64,000 nucleotides of DNA, taken from assembly GCA_036278715.1 (NCBI GenBank), contig DASUKN010000100.1, forward strand, positions 1-64,000, given 5' to 3'. The translations under genes were made by a program, and so were the position numbers. The notes under the pieces are model-generated. The model was not told the DNA's origin and searched no databases. It was given only the letters and a program-made list of their open reading frames with translations. The DNA comes from Udaeobacter sp025935755. Its GTDB lineage: Bacteria; Verrucomicrobiota; Verrucomicrobiia; Chthoniobacterales; UBA10450. This document shows positions 32,303 through 41,472 of the stretch, piece after piece (the first letter of the stretch is position 1; the number at the start of each line of letters is the position of its first letter).

Positions 32303-33799
32303 TCAATCCTCCTCCGCCGGCGCCACTTTGAAGAGAACCATCTCCCGTTTGCTGTAATCTCGTACGCGTGCAATAGGCCGCGCGCGGAGCGGCGCCCATT
32401 CTGTTGCAGCCAGGGCCTCTGCTTCATTCTTGTTTCGCACAAGAAAGTAGCGCGCATTGTGTGGCAGAGTCTTCACCGAACTCACGTAATTCACGGGTGC
32501 TTTCACATAAAAAAAGACCGGCTGATAATCCGGATTCACGGCGTAGAGCGTCTCGGTTGGCGGCACAAGCGCATTGATTTGCGCCGCGGCGCTCTTCACC
32601 TGCTGCCTGTTCTTTAAAATGACAGCGGTTACCGGGTACCCGATCGCCCCGATGACGAGTCCCAGTCCAACGAACGCCGCCACAATGTTTATCCAAATTC
32701 GTTCGTGTGTGATCCAGCGTCGCGGCGATTGCCACGCGTTGGCGGCGCACAGCAAGCCCAACAGCCATGATGCTGGAACTATTGCCGGCATGCTGTATCG
32801 AGGCACCGAACCCGGGATGAGGTTGATTGCTAAGAATGGGACTGCAATTCCCCAAGACAACGCGCGGGCCAGACGCTGTTCATTTTGCATTGGCAACTTT
32901 GAAAATCGCGCAAACGGAAACAAAACAACCCACGGAAGAAAATAGATGAGCGCACGGGGAATGTTTTGGATCCAATCCACGAACTTGAAATCGAGGCCCC
33001 TCAATCGCCCGGTGTACTGACCGGACCATTTCTCGATCGCGACCTGAGATGTTGTGCTGTAGAGGAAAGGGATTGCCCATGCCGCAGCGATCCCCATCAT
33101 GACAACGAGTCCCACGAAGTGCGCCGGATGAACCAGAAGTCGCCACGCTTTCCAATAGGCAATAACTGCGATCACTACCCCGTAGAAGAAAACAAGATAC
33201 GTGGGTCCTTTTGCCAGCAGACCGAGACCGAGAAAGGCAGATGCCGGAAGCCATATGAGCCAGGACGATTTCCTTTGAAGAAAGAAGCTCAGCCAAAAAA
33301 TTATCGCGAGACCACAAAGAGACACATACAACGCTTCGATTTCAATGAGCCGGCCTTTCTCGATGATGCCGATGTTGGTTAGCCAGATCATGGCCGCGAG
33401 AATCGATCCTCGCGGGCCAAGGCTGACCCTCGCGACGGTGACAAACGCAACGGCCACGGCAAGCACTGCAAGCGCCGAGGGCAATCGCGCCGTCCATTCG
33501 TTGCGTACGCCAAAAAGCTTGAATGACGCCGCTACCAGCCAGTTTACCAGCGGGGGTTTTCGGTAATAAGGGTTGCTACCGACTTGCGGGACGATGTAAT
33601 CCCCCGTCTGAAGCATTCGCACAGCGGGTAAAATCCGGCGGCCTTCTTCTCCTTTGATGGCGATCGAACCGAGTGCAGGCAAATAGATTATCGCCCAGAC
33701 GATCACCACCGTCGCGGCGGCGCGAACCCGTGAATGAACTAGATCTTCGATGCTCAATTGTTGCTCGCGACTTATCCGAAGCTGAACACCTGACGTCAA
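32303..33799 (-). CDS. GT39/ArnT-like glycosyltransferase
   Basis: Polytopic membrane enzyme of 498 residues in the PMT/ArnT (GT-C) group, using lipid-linked sugars at the periplasmic face. After the first helix (VVIVWAIIYLPALGSIAIK) the catalytic loop reads GEEGRRILPAVRML, a variant of the acidic DExR-type motif. Then comes YYRKPPLVNWLVAASFKLFG, the conserved KPPL(V/Y)xW stretch. About ten more hydrophobic segments and a soluble C-terminal domain follow (from about 400). The acceptor is unknown; lipid A or a cell-surface glycan are possible. The gene is divergent from nusA, with 113 bases between. Confidence 0.87.
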   Translation of the reverse strand: MTSGVQLRISREQQLSIEDLVHSRVRAAATVVIVWAIIYLPALGSIAIKGEEGRRILPAVRMLQTGDYIVPQVGSNPYYRKPPLVNWLVAASFKLFGVRNEWTARLPSALAVLAVAVAFVTVARVSLGPRGSILAAMIWLTNIGIIEKGRLIEIEALYVSLCGLAIIFWLSFFLQRKSSWLIWLPASAFLGLGLLAKGPTYLVFFYGVVIAVIAYWKAWRLLVHPAHFVGLVVMMGIAAAWAIPFLYSTTSQVAIEKWSGQYTGRLRGLDFKFVDWIQNIPRALIYFLPWVVLFPFARFSKLPMQNEQRLARALSWGIAVPFLAINLIPGSVPRYSMPAIVPASWLLGLLCAANAWQSPRRWITHERIWINIVAAFVGLGLVIGAIGYPVTAVILKNRQQVKSAAAQINALVPPTETLYAVNPDYQPVFFYVKAPVNYVSSVKTLPHNARYFLVRNKNEAEALAATEWAPLRARPIARVRDYSKREMVLFKVAPAEED

Positions 33800-33912
33800 A
33801 TCAAACCGATCCGCAGCTTGACGCGAAGGGTTGGCAAACGTAACCTGTAGCCCTAGTCCGCGCGCTGATCGGAGTGGGAACGGTGTCCCACTCTTTTTAG
33901 TCTGCGGGCTGC

Positions 33913-35172
33913 ATGCTTTATATGAATGCCGAATTTATCGCAATGCTCGATTACCTGGAGCGGGAGCGCGGGATCAAACGCGAAATTCTGCTCGAAGCGG
34001 TGTCGAATGCCCTGCTCTCTGCCTCCAAAAAGAGCGTGGGCGCCTCTCGCGATCTGCGCATCGATATCAATCGCAAGACCGGCGAAATCCGCGCACTGGC
34101 AAATTTGGTCGTCGTTGATCAGGTAACGAATCCGCAGGATGAAATCGAGCTTTCGAAGGCGCGTAAGATCAAGCCTGATGCTGCTGTCGGTGAGAGCATA
34201 GAAGTGGAAGTCACGCCAAAAAATTTCGGACGCATCGCGGCGCAAACCGCAAAGCAAGCCATGATGCAGCGCATTCGCCAGGCGGAGAAGGAGATGATCT
34301 ATGAAGAGTTCAAAGACCGCGCGGGCGAAATCGTAAGCGGCACCGTTCGTCGGTTCGATCGTTCCGACGTCATTCTCGACCTGGGAAAATTCGAAGCCGT
34401 TATGCCGCAGCGGGAGCGAGTTGCGGTTGAAGATTACAATGTTGGCGACCGCGTGCGTGCATACGTCGTGGCGGTAGAAAACGGTGCACGCGGCCCTGAA
34501 ATCATCGTGTCGCGAAGTCATCCGAATTTCGTACGACGTTTGTTTGAATTGGAAGTAAGCGAGATCGCAGACGGCACCGTCGAGATTCGTGGTATCGCGC
34601 GCGAAGCGGGCTATCGCACCAAAATCGCGGTATGGAGCGCGAATGAAAAAGTCGACCCAGTCGGCGCATGCGTCGGTATGCGTGGCTCTCGCGTGAAAAA
34701 TATCGTTCGTGAGCTCAACAACGAAAAAGTGGATATCATCCGCTGGAGCTCAGATCCCAAGGAATACATTCTGGAAGCGCTGAAGCCGGCGAAAGTCAAA
34801 AACCTGGTTTTCGATACGGAAAAAAAGAACGTCCAAATTTCGGTGGACGAAGATCAGCTTTCGCTTGCTATCGGGAAAAAAGGACAAAACGCACGACTGA
34901 CTTCGCGACTCACTGGTTGGGAAATTAACATTGGCAAGGACACATCGGCGACCACCGTTGTCGAACAAAAGGTGGCTCAAGCCGCACAAACGCTCGCCAG
35001 CGCGCTTCCCGTCACTGAACAACAGGCGCTTGCGCTGGTGAAATCGGGCTTTACTAATCTGGAAGGATTGCGCGACGCAGATGTGCAGGATTTGGTGGAT
35101 ATTCTCGCGGTAGAAGAAACGAAGGCACGCGAGATCTACGATGCAGTGCACCGGCACGAAGTGGTACATTAA
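33913..35172 (+). CDS. nusA: Transcription termination/antitermination factor NusA
   Basis: RNA polymerase-binding factor of 419 residues. The N-terminal domain (about 1-125), the S1 domain (IVSGTVRRFDRSDVILDLG, about 135-200) and two KH domains (VGACVGMRGSRVKNIVREL; LSLAIGKKGQNARLTSRL) are in order. A C-terminal helix-hairpin-helix unit ends it (ALVKSGFTNLEGLRDADV). ATG at 33913 or 33922 (MNAEFIAML). In most bacteria rimP precedes nusA; here a divergent glycosyltransferase gene does. infB follows 54 bases downstream. Confidence 0.96.
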   Translation: MLYMNAEFIAMLDYLERERGIKREILLEAVSNALLSASKKSVGASRDLRIDINRKTGEIRALANLVVVDQVTNPQDEIELSKARKIKPDAAVGESIEVEVTPKNFGRIAAQTAKQAMMQRIRQAEKEMIYEEFKDRAGEIVSGTVRRFDRSDVILDLGKFEAVMPQRERVAVEDYNVGDRVRAYVVAVENGARGPEIIVSRSHPNFVRRLFELEVSEIADGTVEIRGIAREAGYRTKIAVWSANEKVDPVGACVGMRGSRVKNIVRELNNEKVDIIRWSSDPKEYILEALKPAKVKNLVFDTEKKNVQISVDEDQLSLAIGKKGQNARLTSRLTGWEINIGKDTSATTVVEQKVAQAAQTLASALPVTEQQALALVKSGFTNLEGLRDADVQDLVDILAVEETKAREIYDAVHRHEVVH

Positions 35173-35226
35173 CATGGCTCCGTTCAAGGACGCTTGAGCC
35201 ATGAGGAAAATTTTAAACAGACAAGA

Positions 35227-37461
35227 ATGGCAACAAAGTCGAGCAGCAAAACTGCAACGCGGAAGCCAGCCCCGAAAGCTTTTGGGGCCGGACGCAAGAC
35301 GACTGCTCCTCAGAAGCCGGCAGACGTAGCGGCAAAAACTAAAGCAGGAAAAAAAACGCCTCAGACAGCGGCGACGGAGCCGACGTCATCCGGGAAGCAG
35401 CGCCCCAGCCAGCCGCCAAAGACTGACGCATCAACGCAGGCGACTCCACATCAGGAGATCGTTTCGTTAATTGATCGAAAAGGGCCGGCAAAAAAAATCC
35501 AGGACGGCGAGGCGAAACCGAAGCGCACTGTTCTACCTCCGATCTCGCGTATTCGCGCATCACTTGAGGCAAGTTCCAAGCCGCCGCCGGCGCAAGTACC
35601 TGTTCCAGAACCGCCGCCTGAACCGGTCCAGCCAGCGCCTGTTGAAGAATCTTTGCCTCCTTCTGATGCGGAAACCGGGCCGCAGCAGAAGGTCCTTCTA
35701 ATCAAGCCTCCGATCGTCGTCAAAAATTTCGCCACGGAACTGGGGTTAAAACCGCATCAGCTAATCGCCGAGCTGATGACACACAATATTTTCGCCAATA
35801 TCAATCAGACGATCGAGCCCGATCTCGCGGTGAAAATTGCTGAAAAGCACGGGTTCATTCTGGAAAAAGAGCGGCGCGAAAAAGGCGCGGGCGTTCACAA
35901 GGTGGAACAACCAGTAGTGGCGCCGCCGCCACCGGTGATTCAAAAAGAAGAGGAACTCAAACCTCGCGCGCCAATTATCACTTTCATGGGTCACGTCGAC
36001 CACGGTAAAACCAGTTTGCTAGACGCGATTCGAAAAACACGGGTCGCGGCTGGCGAAGCCGGCGGGATTACGCAGCACATTGGTGCCTACAGTGTCGATC
36101 ACAACGGGCACAAGATTACTTTCATCGATACACCGGGGCACGCGGCGTTCACTGCGATGCGAGCGCGCGGCGCCAATGTGACCGACATTGTTGTGCTGGT
36201 AGTTGCAGCAGATGACGGCATCATGCCGCAAACCGCCGAAGCGATTAATCACGCCAAGGCTGCGCCGCATGTGAAAATCATGGTGGCCATTAACAAAATG
36301 GATCTGCCCGGCGCGAACCTCGATCGCGTCAAAAAACAACTGCAAGAGCACGGTCTTACCCCGGAAGATTGGGGAGGCGAAACCATCGTTTGTCCGGTGT
36401 CGGCAACCAAGGGAACCGGAATCGATCAGCTGCTTGAGATGATGTCGCTTCAGGCGGAGGTGATGGAATTGAAGGCTTCGCCGACTGCGAGGCCGCGTGG
36501 CACGGTAATCGAAGCACAAGTGGAAGCCGGCCGGGGCCCCACTGCCACGGTCATTGTTCAAATGGGCACACTGAAAATCGGGGACCCATTTATCTGCGGT
36601 AATTACAGCGGGAAAGTAAAATCGCTGCTCGACGACCGAGGCAAACCGGTGAAGCAAGCGGGACCTTCGACACCAGTGAAAGTTTTGGGATTCACCGGCC
36701 TGCCGAATGCGGGGGATGAATTTCTTGTCATGGAATCGGAGCGCGCCACCAAGCAACTCAGTGACGAGCGACTCGAAACAAAACGAACCAACAAGCTGTT
36801 CGTTCCGCAACGCGCCACACTGGAGAGCCTGCTCGAATCCGCCGGGGGCAAGAAGGTGCTGCGGCTGGTTTTGAAAGCCGATACGCAAGGTTCGGTAGAA
36901 GCGATTGTGAACGCGTTAAAACAAATCGAGACCAAAAAAGTCGACCTGGAAATGATTCACTCTGCGGTCGGACCGATTTCGGAATCCGATATTCTGCTCG
37001 CCAGTGCGTCCGAAGCAGTTGTCGTGGGCTTTAACGTGAAAGTGGAAAGCATGGCAGTTCCCGCTGCCAAACGTGAAGGGGTACAGATCAAGCTTTATAG
37101 CATCATCTATGAACTGCTTGATCAAATGAAGGATGCCATGGCCGGTCTGCTGGAACCGGAGTTGCGCGAAACGGTGATTGGACACGCGGAGGTGAAACAG
37201 GTTTTCCAATTGAGCAGAGGCATCGTCGCTGGTTGCCTCGTAACCGATGGCCGGATTGCGCGCACAGCACGGGCTCGCATTCTTCGGAGGCGCCAACCGG
37301 TTTACGACGGCGGAATTTCGACGCTCCGGCGTTTCCAGGATGACGTAAAAGAAGTCCGCTCGGGTCTGGAATGCGGAATAAAGCTGGGAGATTTTAGCGA
37401 ATATCAGGTAGGCGATGTGATTGAGTGCTATCAGCTCGAACAGATCGCGCAGAAGTTGTGA
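35227..37461 (+). CDS. infB: Translation initiation factor IF-2
   Basis: GTPase that brings initiator tRNA to the ribosome. A Lys/Pro/Ala-rich linker occupies about residues 1-165. IF2_N-like helices follow (FATELGLKPHQLIAELM), then the G domain with G1 GHVDHGKT at 255-262, G3 DTPGHAAF, G4 NKMD and G5 SATKG. Beta-barrel domains and IF-2 domain 3 (SVEAIVNALKQIETKKVDLE) close the chain. It has 744 residues from ATG 35227; the frame extends to a TTG at 35194, without a better ribosome site. Part of nusA-infB-rbfA. The stop is followed directly by a dispersed repeat. Confidence 0.96.
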   Translation: MATKSSSKTATRKPAPKAFGAGRKTTAPQKPADVAAKTKAGKKTPQTAATEPTSSGKQRPSQPPKTDASTQATPHQEIVSLIDRKGPAKKIQDGEAKPKRTVLPPISRIRASLEASSKPPPAQVPVPEPPPEPVQPAPVEESLPPSDAETGPQQKVLLIKPPIVVKNFATELGLKPHQLIAELMTHNIFANINQTIEPDLAVKIAEKHGFILEKERREKGAGVHKVEQPVVAPPPPVIQKEEELKPRAPIITFMGHVDHGKTSLLDAIRKTRVAAGEAGGITQHIGAYSVDHNGHKITFIDTPGHAAFTAMRARGANVTDIVVLVVAADDGIMPQTAEAINHAKAAPHVKIMVAINKMDLPGANLDRVKKQLQEHGLTPEDWGGETIVCPVSATKGTGIDQLLEMMSLQAEVMELKASPTARPRGTVIEAQVEAGRGPTATVIVQMGTLKIGDPFICGNYSGKVKSLLDDRGKPVKQAGPSTPVKVLGFTGLPNAGDEFLVMESERATKQLSDERLETKRTNKLFVPQRATLESLLESAGGKKVLRLVLKADTQGSVEAIVNALKQIETKKVDLEMIHSAVGPISESDILLASASEAVVVGFNVKVESMAVPAAKREGVQIKLYSIIYELLDQMKDAMAGLLEPELRETVIGHAEVKQVFQLSRGIVAGCLVTDGRIARTARARILRRRQPVYDGGISTLRRFQDDVKEVRSGLECGIKLGDFSEYQVGDVIECYQLEQIAQKL

Positions 37462-37465
37462 CGTA

Positions 37466-37564
37466 GTCATTCCGGGCGAAGTCGAGAATCGCGTGGCAAA
37501 ACCTAAAGGTAGCTTCACCGGATCCTTCGACTCCTCTCGCGTATGCGGATCCGCTCAGGATGAC
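37466..37564. repeat. Dispersed MITE-like element, copy 1
   Basis: Starts GTCATTCCGGGCGAAGTCGAG and ends with ATCCGCTCAGGATGAC, imperfect inverted termini of about 20 bases. It fills nearly all of the infB-rbfA gap. Copy 2 at 38941 is the same element in the opposite orientation, sharing the internal GGATCC and CGCGTATGCGG parts. Confidence 0.75.
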
Positions 37565-37607
37565 AACTTACGATTCAATGCTTTAACGCTTCAACGATTC
37601 AACGAAC

Positions 37608-37958
37608 ATGAAACATCGGCAATTACGGGTAAACGAATTGGTGAAACGCGAGCTCAGCGGTATCATAGCGCGCGAAATCAATTTCGAGGGAGCGCTGGTC
37701 AGCGTTAACGCTGTTGATGTTTCCCCTGATCTCAAGAGCGCGCACGTTTTTGTGAGTACTCTCGGCGCGACGAATGGCGAAATCGTGATCGACAAGCTCG
37801 AGGCGCATCGAACCGCATTGCAAGCAGAACTCTCCCGGCACGTCGTGTTGAAATACACGCCGCATCTTATTTTTCATCACGACGAGTCCATAAAGCGCGG
37901 CGCGCGCGTTCTTGAAATCATGGACGACCTCCCCAAACCCGACGGCCAAAAAGAGTGA
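37608..37958 (+). CDS. rbfA: Ribosome-binding factor A
   Basis: KH-fold 30S maturation and cold-shock factor of 116 residues, standard length. Features are MKHRQLRVNELVKRELSGII, VNAVDVSPDLKSAHVFVS and the C-terminal RHVVLKYTPHLIFHHDESI, which includes the family's TPxLxFxxDxSxxxG pattern. Start ATG 37608. The last bases overlap the next gene as GTGA, so translation is coupled to nrnA. This gene order (infB-rbfA-nrnA-truB-ribF) is common in bacteria. Confidence 0.94.
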   Translation: MKHRQLRVNELVKRELSGIIAREINFEGALVSVNAVDVSPDLKSAHVFVSTLGATNGEIVIDKLEAHRTALQAELSRHVVLKYTPHLIFHHDESIKRGARVLEIMDDLPKPDGQKE

Positions 37959-38950
37959 GTAACGCCACGTTCGAAGAAATCGGTCGCGTTCTTCGCGAAC
38001 ATCAGGAGTTCGTTGTGCTTGGTCATGTTCGCCCTGACGGCGATGCGCTCGGCAGCCAGCTCGCGCTCGGCTTGTCGCTTCAAAAACTTGGTAAGAACGT
38101 CCGTATCTGGAACGAAGAAGGCATGCTGGAAAAATATTCGTTTCTGCCACGCGCGGAACTGCTGACGAAGCCGCCTGCAACGGCCGAAGACGTCGATGTG
38201 GCCATCGCGCTCGACACCGCCATTCAAAACCGGTTAGGCACGACACTGGCCGCAGTTGGCTCGGCGAAAATCTGGATAAACATCGACCATCACGTCACGA
38301 ATCCGCGCTACGGCGACTTGGTGATCATCGATGAAAGCGCGCCTGCAACGGGAGAAATCATTTTCAGGCTGATCAAGAGCCAGGCTCTGCCCTTCGACAA
38401 CGATATCGCAGAGAATCTTTTCGCTGCGATCTCAACCGATACCGGGTCGTTCCAATATCCAAAAACCAGCGCGCGTACATTTGAGATCGCGGCAGACTTG
38501 GTGCGCGAGGGAGATCTCGACGTGGGAAAAATCAGCCAGCAACTGTACGAGAACTATCCTCGACGCCGCCTCGAACTTTTGCGGGAACTGCTGCGAACGA
38601 TGCGCTTTAGTGAATGCGGCCGAATCGCGACCTTTGGCCTCAGCTTAAAGACAGCAGCAGAACTTGGTGTCATTCCCGAAGACAACGAAGGATTGATCGA
38701 CCATCTCCGCGCGGTTCACGGCGTTATCGTCGCTGTGTTCTTCGAAGAACTTTCCGAGGGAAAGGTGCGGGTCAGCATGCGCTCGAAAGACGAACGCGTG
38801 GACGTATGTGCGATCTGCCAGAAATTTGGCGGAGGCGGTCATACGCTCGCTGCCGGTGCCCGCGTGCGCGGAACATTGGCAGAGGTCGAAGAGCGCGTCG
38901 TGAAAGAAGTCAGTGACAAACTTGAACTCTATCAACGCTCGTCATCCTGA
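37955..38950 (+). CDS. nrnA: DHH-family phosphoesterase (NrnA-like oligoribonuclease/pAp phosphatase)
   Basis: Degrades nano-RNAs and 3'-phosphoadenosine 5'-phosphate in its characterised relatives. It has 331 residues with the DHH domain motifs LGHVRPDGDALGSQLAL, VAIALDTA, INIDHHVTNPRYGD and ISTDTGSFQYPKT. The DHHA1 domain signature is FGGGGHTLAAGARVRG near the C-terminus. GTG start at 37955 overlaps the rbfA stop. The stop codon TGA (38948-38950) and the last two Ser codons are provided by the dispersed repeat that begins at 38941, so the original C-terminus was probably altered by the insertion. Confidence 0.94.
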   Translation: MSNATFEEIGRVLREHQEFVVLGHVRPDGDALGSQLALGLSLQKLGKNVRIWNEEGMLEKYSFLPRAELLTKPPATAEDVDVAIALDTAIQNRLGTTLAAVGSAKIWINIDHHVTNPRYGDLVIIDESAPATGEIIFRLIKSQALPFDNDIAENLFAAISTDTGSFQYPKTSARTFEIAADLVREGDLDVGKISQQLYENYPRRRLELLRELLRTMRFSECGRIATFGLSLKTAAELGVIPEDNEGLIDHLRAVHGVIVAVFFEELSEGKVRVSMRSKDERVDVCAICQKFGGGGHTLAAGARVRGTLAEVEERVVKEVSDKLELYQRSSS

Positions 38951-39041
38951 GCGGATCCCGCATACGCGGGAGGAGTCGAAGGATCCCGCGAAACCACTTC
39001 AGCGATTTTGCCACTGGATTCTCGACTTCGCTCGGAATGAC
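38941..39041. repeat. Dispersed MITE-like element, copy 2 (inverted relative to copy 1)
   Basis: Starts GTCATCCTGAGCGGATCCC and ends CTCGACTTCGCTCGGAATGAC. It is the reverse-complement orientation of copy 1, so the two copies flank rbfA-nrnA as inverted repeats. Its first ten bases encode the end of NrnA. Confidence 0.75.
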
Positions 39042-39055
39042 AGAAACTTGTAATC

Positions 39056-39778
39056 ATGTCCCCATACCCAACGATTGACGGCGTTTTACTCGTGGATAAA
39101 GCGGAAGGAATGACGTCGCACGACGTTGTCGCGGTGGCGCGCCGACAACTTGGAACGAAAAAAATCGGCCATTGCGGCACTCTGGATCCGATCGCGACAG
39201 GTCTCCTTCTGCTCACCATCAATCGCGGAACGAAGGTTCAGGATTTGCTCATGAGCGAGGACAAAGAATACGCAGGCACCTTCGTACTCGGCATCAGTAC
39301 TGACACACAGGATCGTGAAGGTGAAATCATCCAGAAACGTCCAGTGCCTCCATTGGATGAAGATCAAATCCGGGCTGCTTTCGATAAATTCCGCGGCGAC
39401 TTTTATCAATTGCCGCCAATGGTTTCGGCCAAAAAACACGGTGGGGTGCCGTTGTATAAACTGGCGCGAGAAGGAAAAGTAGTGGAGCGCGAACCGCGCC
39501 TCGTTCACGTTTATCGCTACACGATCGACCGGATCGAATTACCGGAAATCGATTTCAGCGTGTTGTGCAGCAAAGGCTTTTATGTCCGCACCTATGCTCA
39601 TGATATCGGCGAAGTTCTCGGTTGTGGCGCGCATTTGAAATCACTTCGGCGGACGAAATCCGGCCGCTTCGACGTCCAAAACGCGATCACTGTCGACGAG
39701 ATCAAGAACGCAACCCGTGAGGACCTTTTCAAACGGATGCTGAGTTTGCCAGAAGTCTCCAGGATGCGCGGGGCGTGA
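39056..39778 (+). CDS. truB: tRNA pseudouridine(55) synthase
   Basis: Makes pseudouridine 55 in the T loop of tRNAs. The length of 240 residues is near the bacterial minimum (some have an extra PUA domain, absent here). Catalytic Asp44 lies in CGTLDPIATGLL. Other motifs are GVLLVDKAEGMTSHDVV, KEYAGTFVLGISTDTQD, GDFYQLPPMVSAKKHGG and SKGFYVRTYAHDIGEVLG. ATG at 39056 is 15 bases after the end of the repeat, so the repeat forms its whole leader. Confidence 0.95.
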   Translation: MSPYPTIDGVLLVDKAEGMTSHDVVAVARRQLGTKKIGHCGTLDPIATGLLLLTINRGTKVQDLLMSEDKEYAGTFVLGISTDTQDREGEIIQKRPVPPLDEDQIRAAFDKFRGDFYQLPPMVSAKKHGGVPLYKLAREGKVVEREPRLVHVYRYTIDRIELPEIDFSVLCSKGFYVRTYAHDIGEVLGCGAHLKSLRRTKSGRFDVQNAITVDEIKNATREDLFKRMLSLPEVSRMRGA

Positions 39779-39830
39779 ACAAGTGATGAAGCTTGAATGA
39801 CAGAGAAATGATAAAGTCCGCATCACACAG

Positions 39831-39916
39831 TCATCATCCTGAGCGAAGCCGAAGGATCCCGCGGAATTACCGCGAAGTGTTCGCCACGGGGTCGCTCGAC
39901 TTCTCTCGGGATGACA
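39831..39916. repeat. Dispersed MITE-like element, copy 3
   Basis: Starts GTCATCATCCTGAGCGAAGCC and ends CTTCTCTCGGGATGAC, between truB and ribF. An internal CCGCGGAATTACCGCG palindrome is present. A stretch with TTCGTCATTCGGATCTCGTC follows it (39947 onward). A similar stretch follows copy 7. Confidence 0.7.
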
Positions 39917-39986
39917 GATGTTTCAGTTCGAATGGGTTATTCGAATTGCAGTCCTTATTCGTCATTCGGATCTCGTCATTGTTCTA

Positions 39987-40916
39987 ATGCAAGTCCTCCG
40001 TTCGATTCCGGCCCTCTCGGAATTACCCGGTCCGCTGTTTCTCGCCATCGGCGTGTTCGACGGGGTCCATCTCGGACACCAAGCCGTCATTTCGACTTCG
40101 GCGACACATGCTCGAGCGGTAAACGGAACACCGGTCGTGCTCACCTTCGATCCGCACCCGGAAAAGATATTGCGGCCTGACAAAGCACCGCATTTGCTTA
40201 CCGCCACGACACACAAGATTGCTCTGATTCGCACGCTTGGTGTGCGGCATCTGCTGATCATTTCGTTCGATAAAGCTTTTGCGGCTACCGAACCCGAAGA
40301 TTTCGTGCAGCAACTGGTTCAGCATTCGACCCCCCTGAGTGAAATCTGCGTGGGGCACGAATGGTCGTTCGGACGGAATCGGCGCGGCAATCTTCAGCTG
40401 CTCAAAAAAATGGGTGCTCAGTTCGATTTTAACGTTGTGGGGATTCAACCGGTCACTGTGAATGGTGAAATTGTAAGCAGCACAACGATTCGCCGCGCTG
40501 TCGAATCTGGCGATCTAAAAAAAGCAGCAACCATGTTGGGCCGCGAGTACACGATTGTGGGAACCGTTGTGCCCGGCGACGCTTTGGGAAAAAAAATCGG
40601 GTTCCCGACGGCAAACCTGAGCGCACACAGCGAGCAATTCCCGCCCAATGGTGTTTACTTCGCTGAAGCAAAAGTAGATGGCGCCATTTATCCCGGCGTG
40701 GTGAACCTTGGTCATCGGCCCACGATCAGCAGCGGAAGTTCCGAGCGCATTCTTGAAGTTTACCTGCTCGATTTCAATCGCGACATTTACGGCAAAGACC
40801 TCGAGCTGCGCTTCATCCGGTATCTTAGACCGGAGAAAAAATTTGAGAATGTCGATGCACTCGTTAGGCAGATTGAGTTCGACGTGCAACAGGCGCGCGA
40901 ATTGGCCGCGCTATAG
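39987..40916 (+). CDS. ribF: Bifunctional riboflavin kinase/FAD synthetase
   Basis: Makes FMN and FAD from riboflavin and ATP. The N-terminal nucleotidyltransferase motif is IGVFDGVHLGHQ (23-32), then VLTFDPHPEKIL and VGHEWSFGRNRRGN. The C-terminal kinase shows KKIGFPTANLSAH, NGVYFAEAKVDG and NLGHRPTISSG. ATG at 39987 gives 309 residues and begins right where the family does; the frame is open 69 bases further upstream through repeat-derived sequence, which is discounted. Last gene of the translation/RNA cluster. Confidence 0.95.
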   Translation: MQVLRSIPALSELPGPLFLAIGVFDGVHLGHQAVISTSATHARAVNGTPVVLTFDPHPEKILRPDKAPHLLTATTHKIALIRTLGVRHLLIISFDKAFAATEPEDFVQQLVQHSTPLSEICVGHEWSFGRNRRGNLQLLKKMGAQFDFNVVGIQPVTVNGEIVSSTTIRRAVESGDLKKAATMLGREYTIVGTVVPGDALGKKIGFPTANLSAHSEQFPPNGVYFAEAKVDGAIYPGVVNLGHRPTISSGSSERILEVYLLDFNRDIYGKDLELRFIRYLRPEKKFENVDALVRQIEFDVQQARELAAL

Positions 40917-40929
40917 TTCAACTTGGCCT

Positions 40930-41289
40930 TCAAAAATCCAGCCGGGTCAGATCGCGCAATTCAGGGGTCTTGCGGATGGCAAAGATGACAGCGAACGCAC
41001 CAACAACAAGGCCGCAGCCAAACGCGAACACCAGCAACAGCCAGATCGGGAAGTCAGCCATCTGGATCACGCCCTGGCGAACTAAGCTGCCGCCACCCGA
41101 AAGGAAGTAGGCCATTGCCGTTCCGATCAACGCGAGACCGAGAACGATCATTGCACGCAGCCATTGCGGCTCACGCCGGGTTACAGGCAGGCTGGCTAGT
41201 ACGCGCGCGGTGAATCCGTCATCATCGATATAGGGCCCCGCTTCACGCAGTTGCCGGTCCAGCCACTCCTCCTGTTCTAATTCGTTCAT
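40930..41289 (-). CDS. Membrane protein downstream of ECF sigma, anti-sigma-like (DUF5056-like)
   Basis: A 119-residue protein: soluble N-terminus (MNELEQEEWLDRQLREAG, PYIDDDGFTARVLASLP) followed by two hydrophobic helices, about 46-66 and 82-105. The N-terminal ~45 residues resemble the short cytoplasmic segments of anti-sigma-like DUF5056 proteins found beside ECF sigma genes. It is on the same strand as and after the sigma factor, separated by a dispersed repeat. An anti-sigma role is inferred from position and topology; no zinc motif is present. Confidence 0.65.
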   Translation of the reverse strand: MNELEQEEWLDRQLREAGPYIDDDGFTARVLASLPVTRREPQWLRAMIVLGLALIGTAMAYFLSGGGSLVRQGVIQMADFPIWLLLVFAFGCGLVVGAFAVIFAIRKTPELRDLTRLDF

Positions 41290-41332
41290 ACTTGAGTCAA
41301 TATTTCAAGCGGCATTGCGCCAGTATAGCATT

Positions 41333-41458
41333 CTCATTCCGAGCAAAGCGAAGAATCTCTGATTGATTCTTCCAACCAGGAAAGCCCGAATAATCTGAGA
41401 TGTTTGAAAGCCTGGCCTCATCCTTCGGATTTCGTTGGAGCGCTTCGCTCAACATGAC
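41333..41458. repeat. Dispersed MITE-like element, copy 4
   Basis: Starts CTCATTCCGAGCAAAGCGAAG and ends GGAGCGCTTCGCTCAACATGAC. It is the longest and most diverged copy, in the gap between the anti-sigma-like gene and the ECF sigma gene (both on the minus strand). Confidence 0.65.
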
Positions 41459-41472
41459 AATCAAGATCATAA

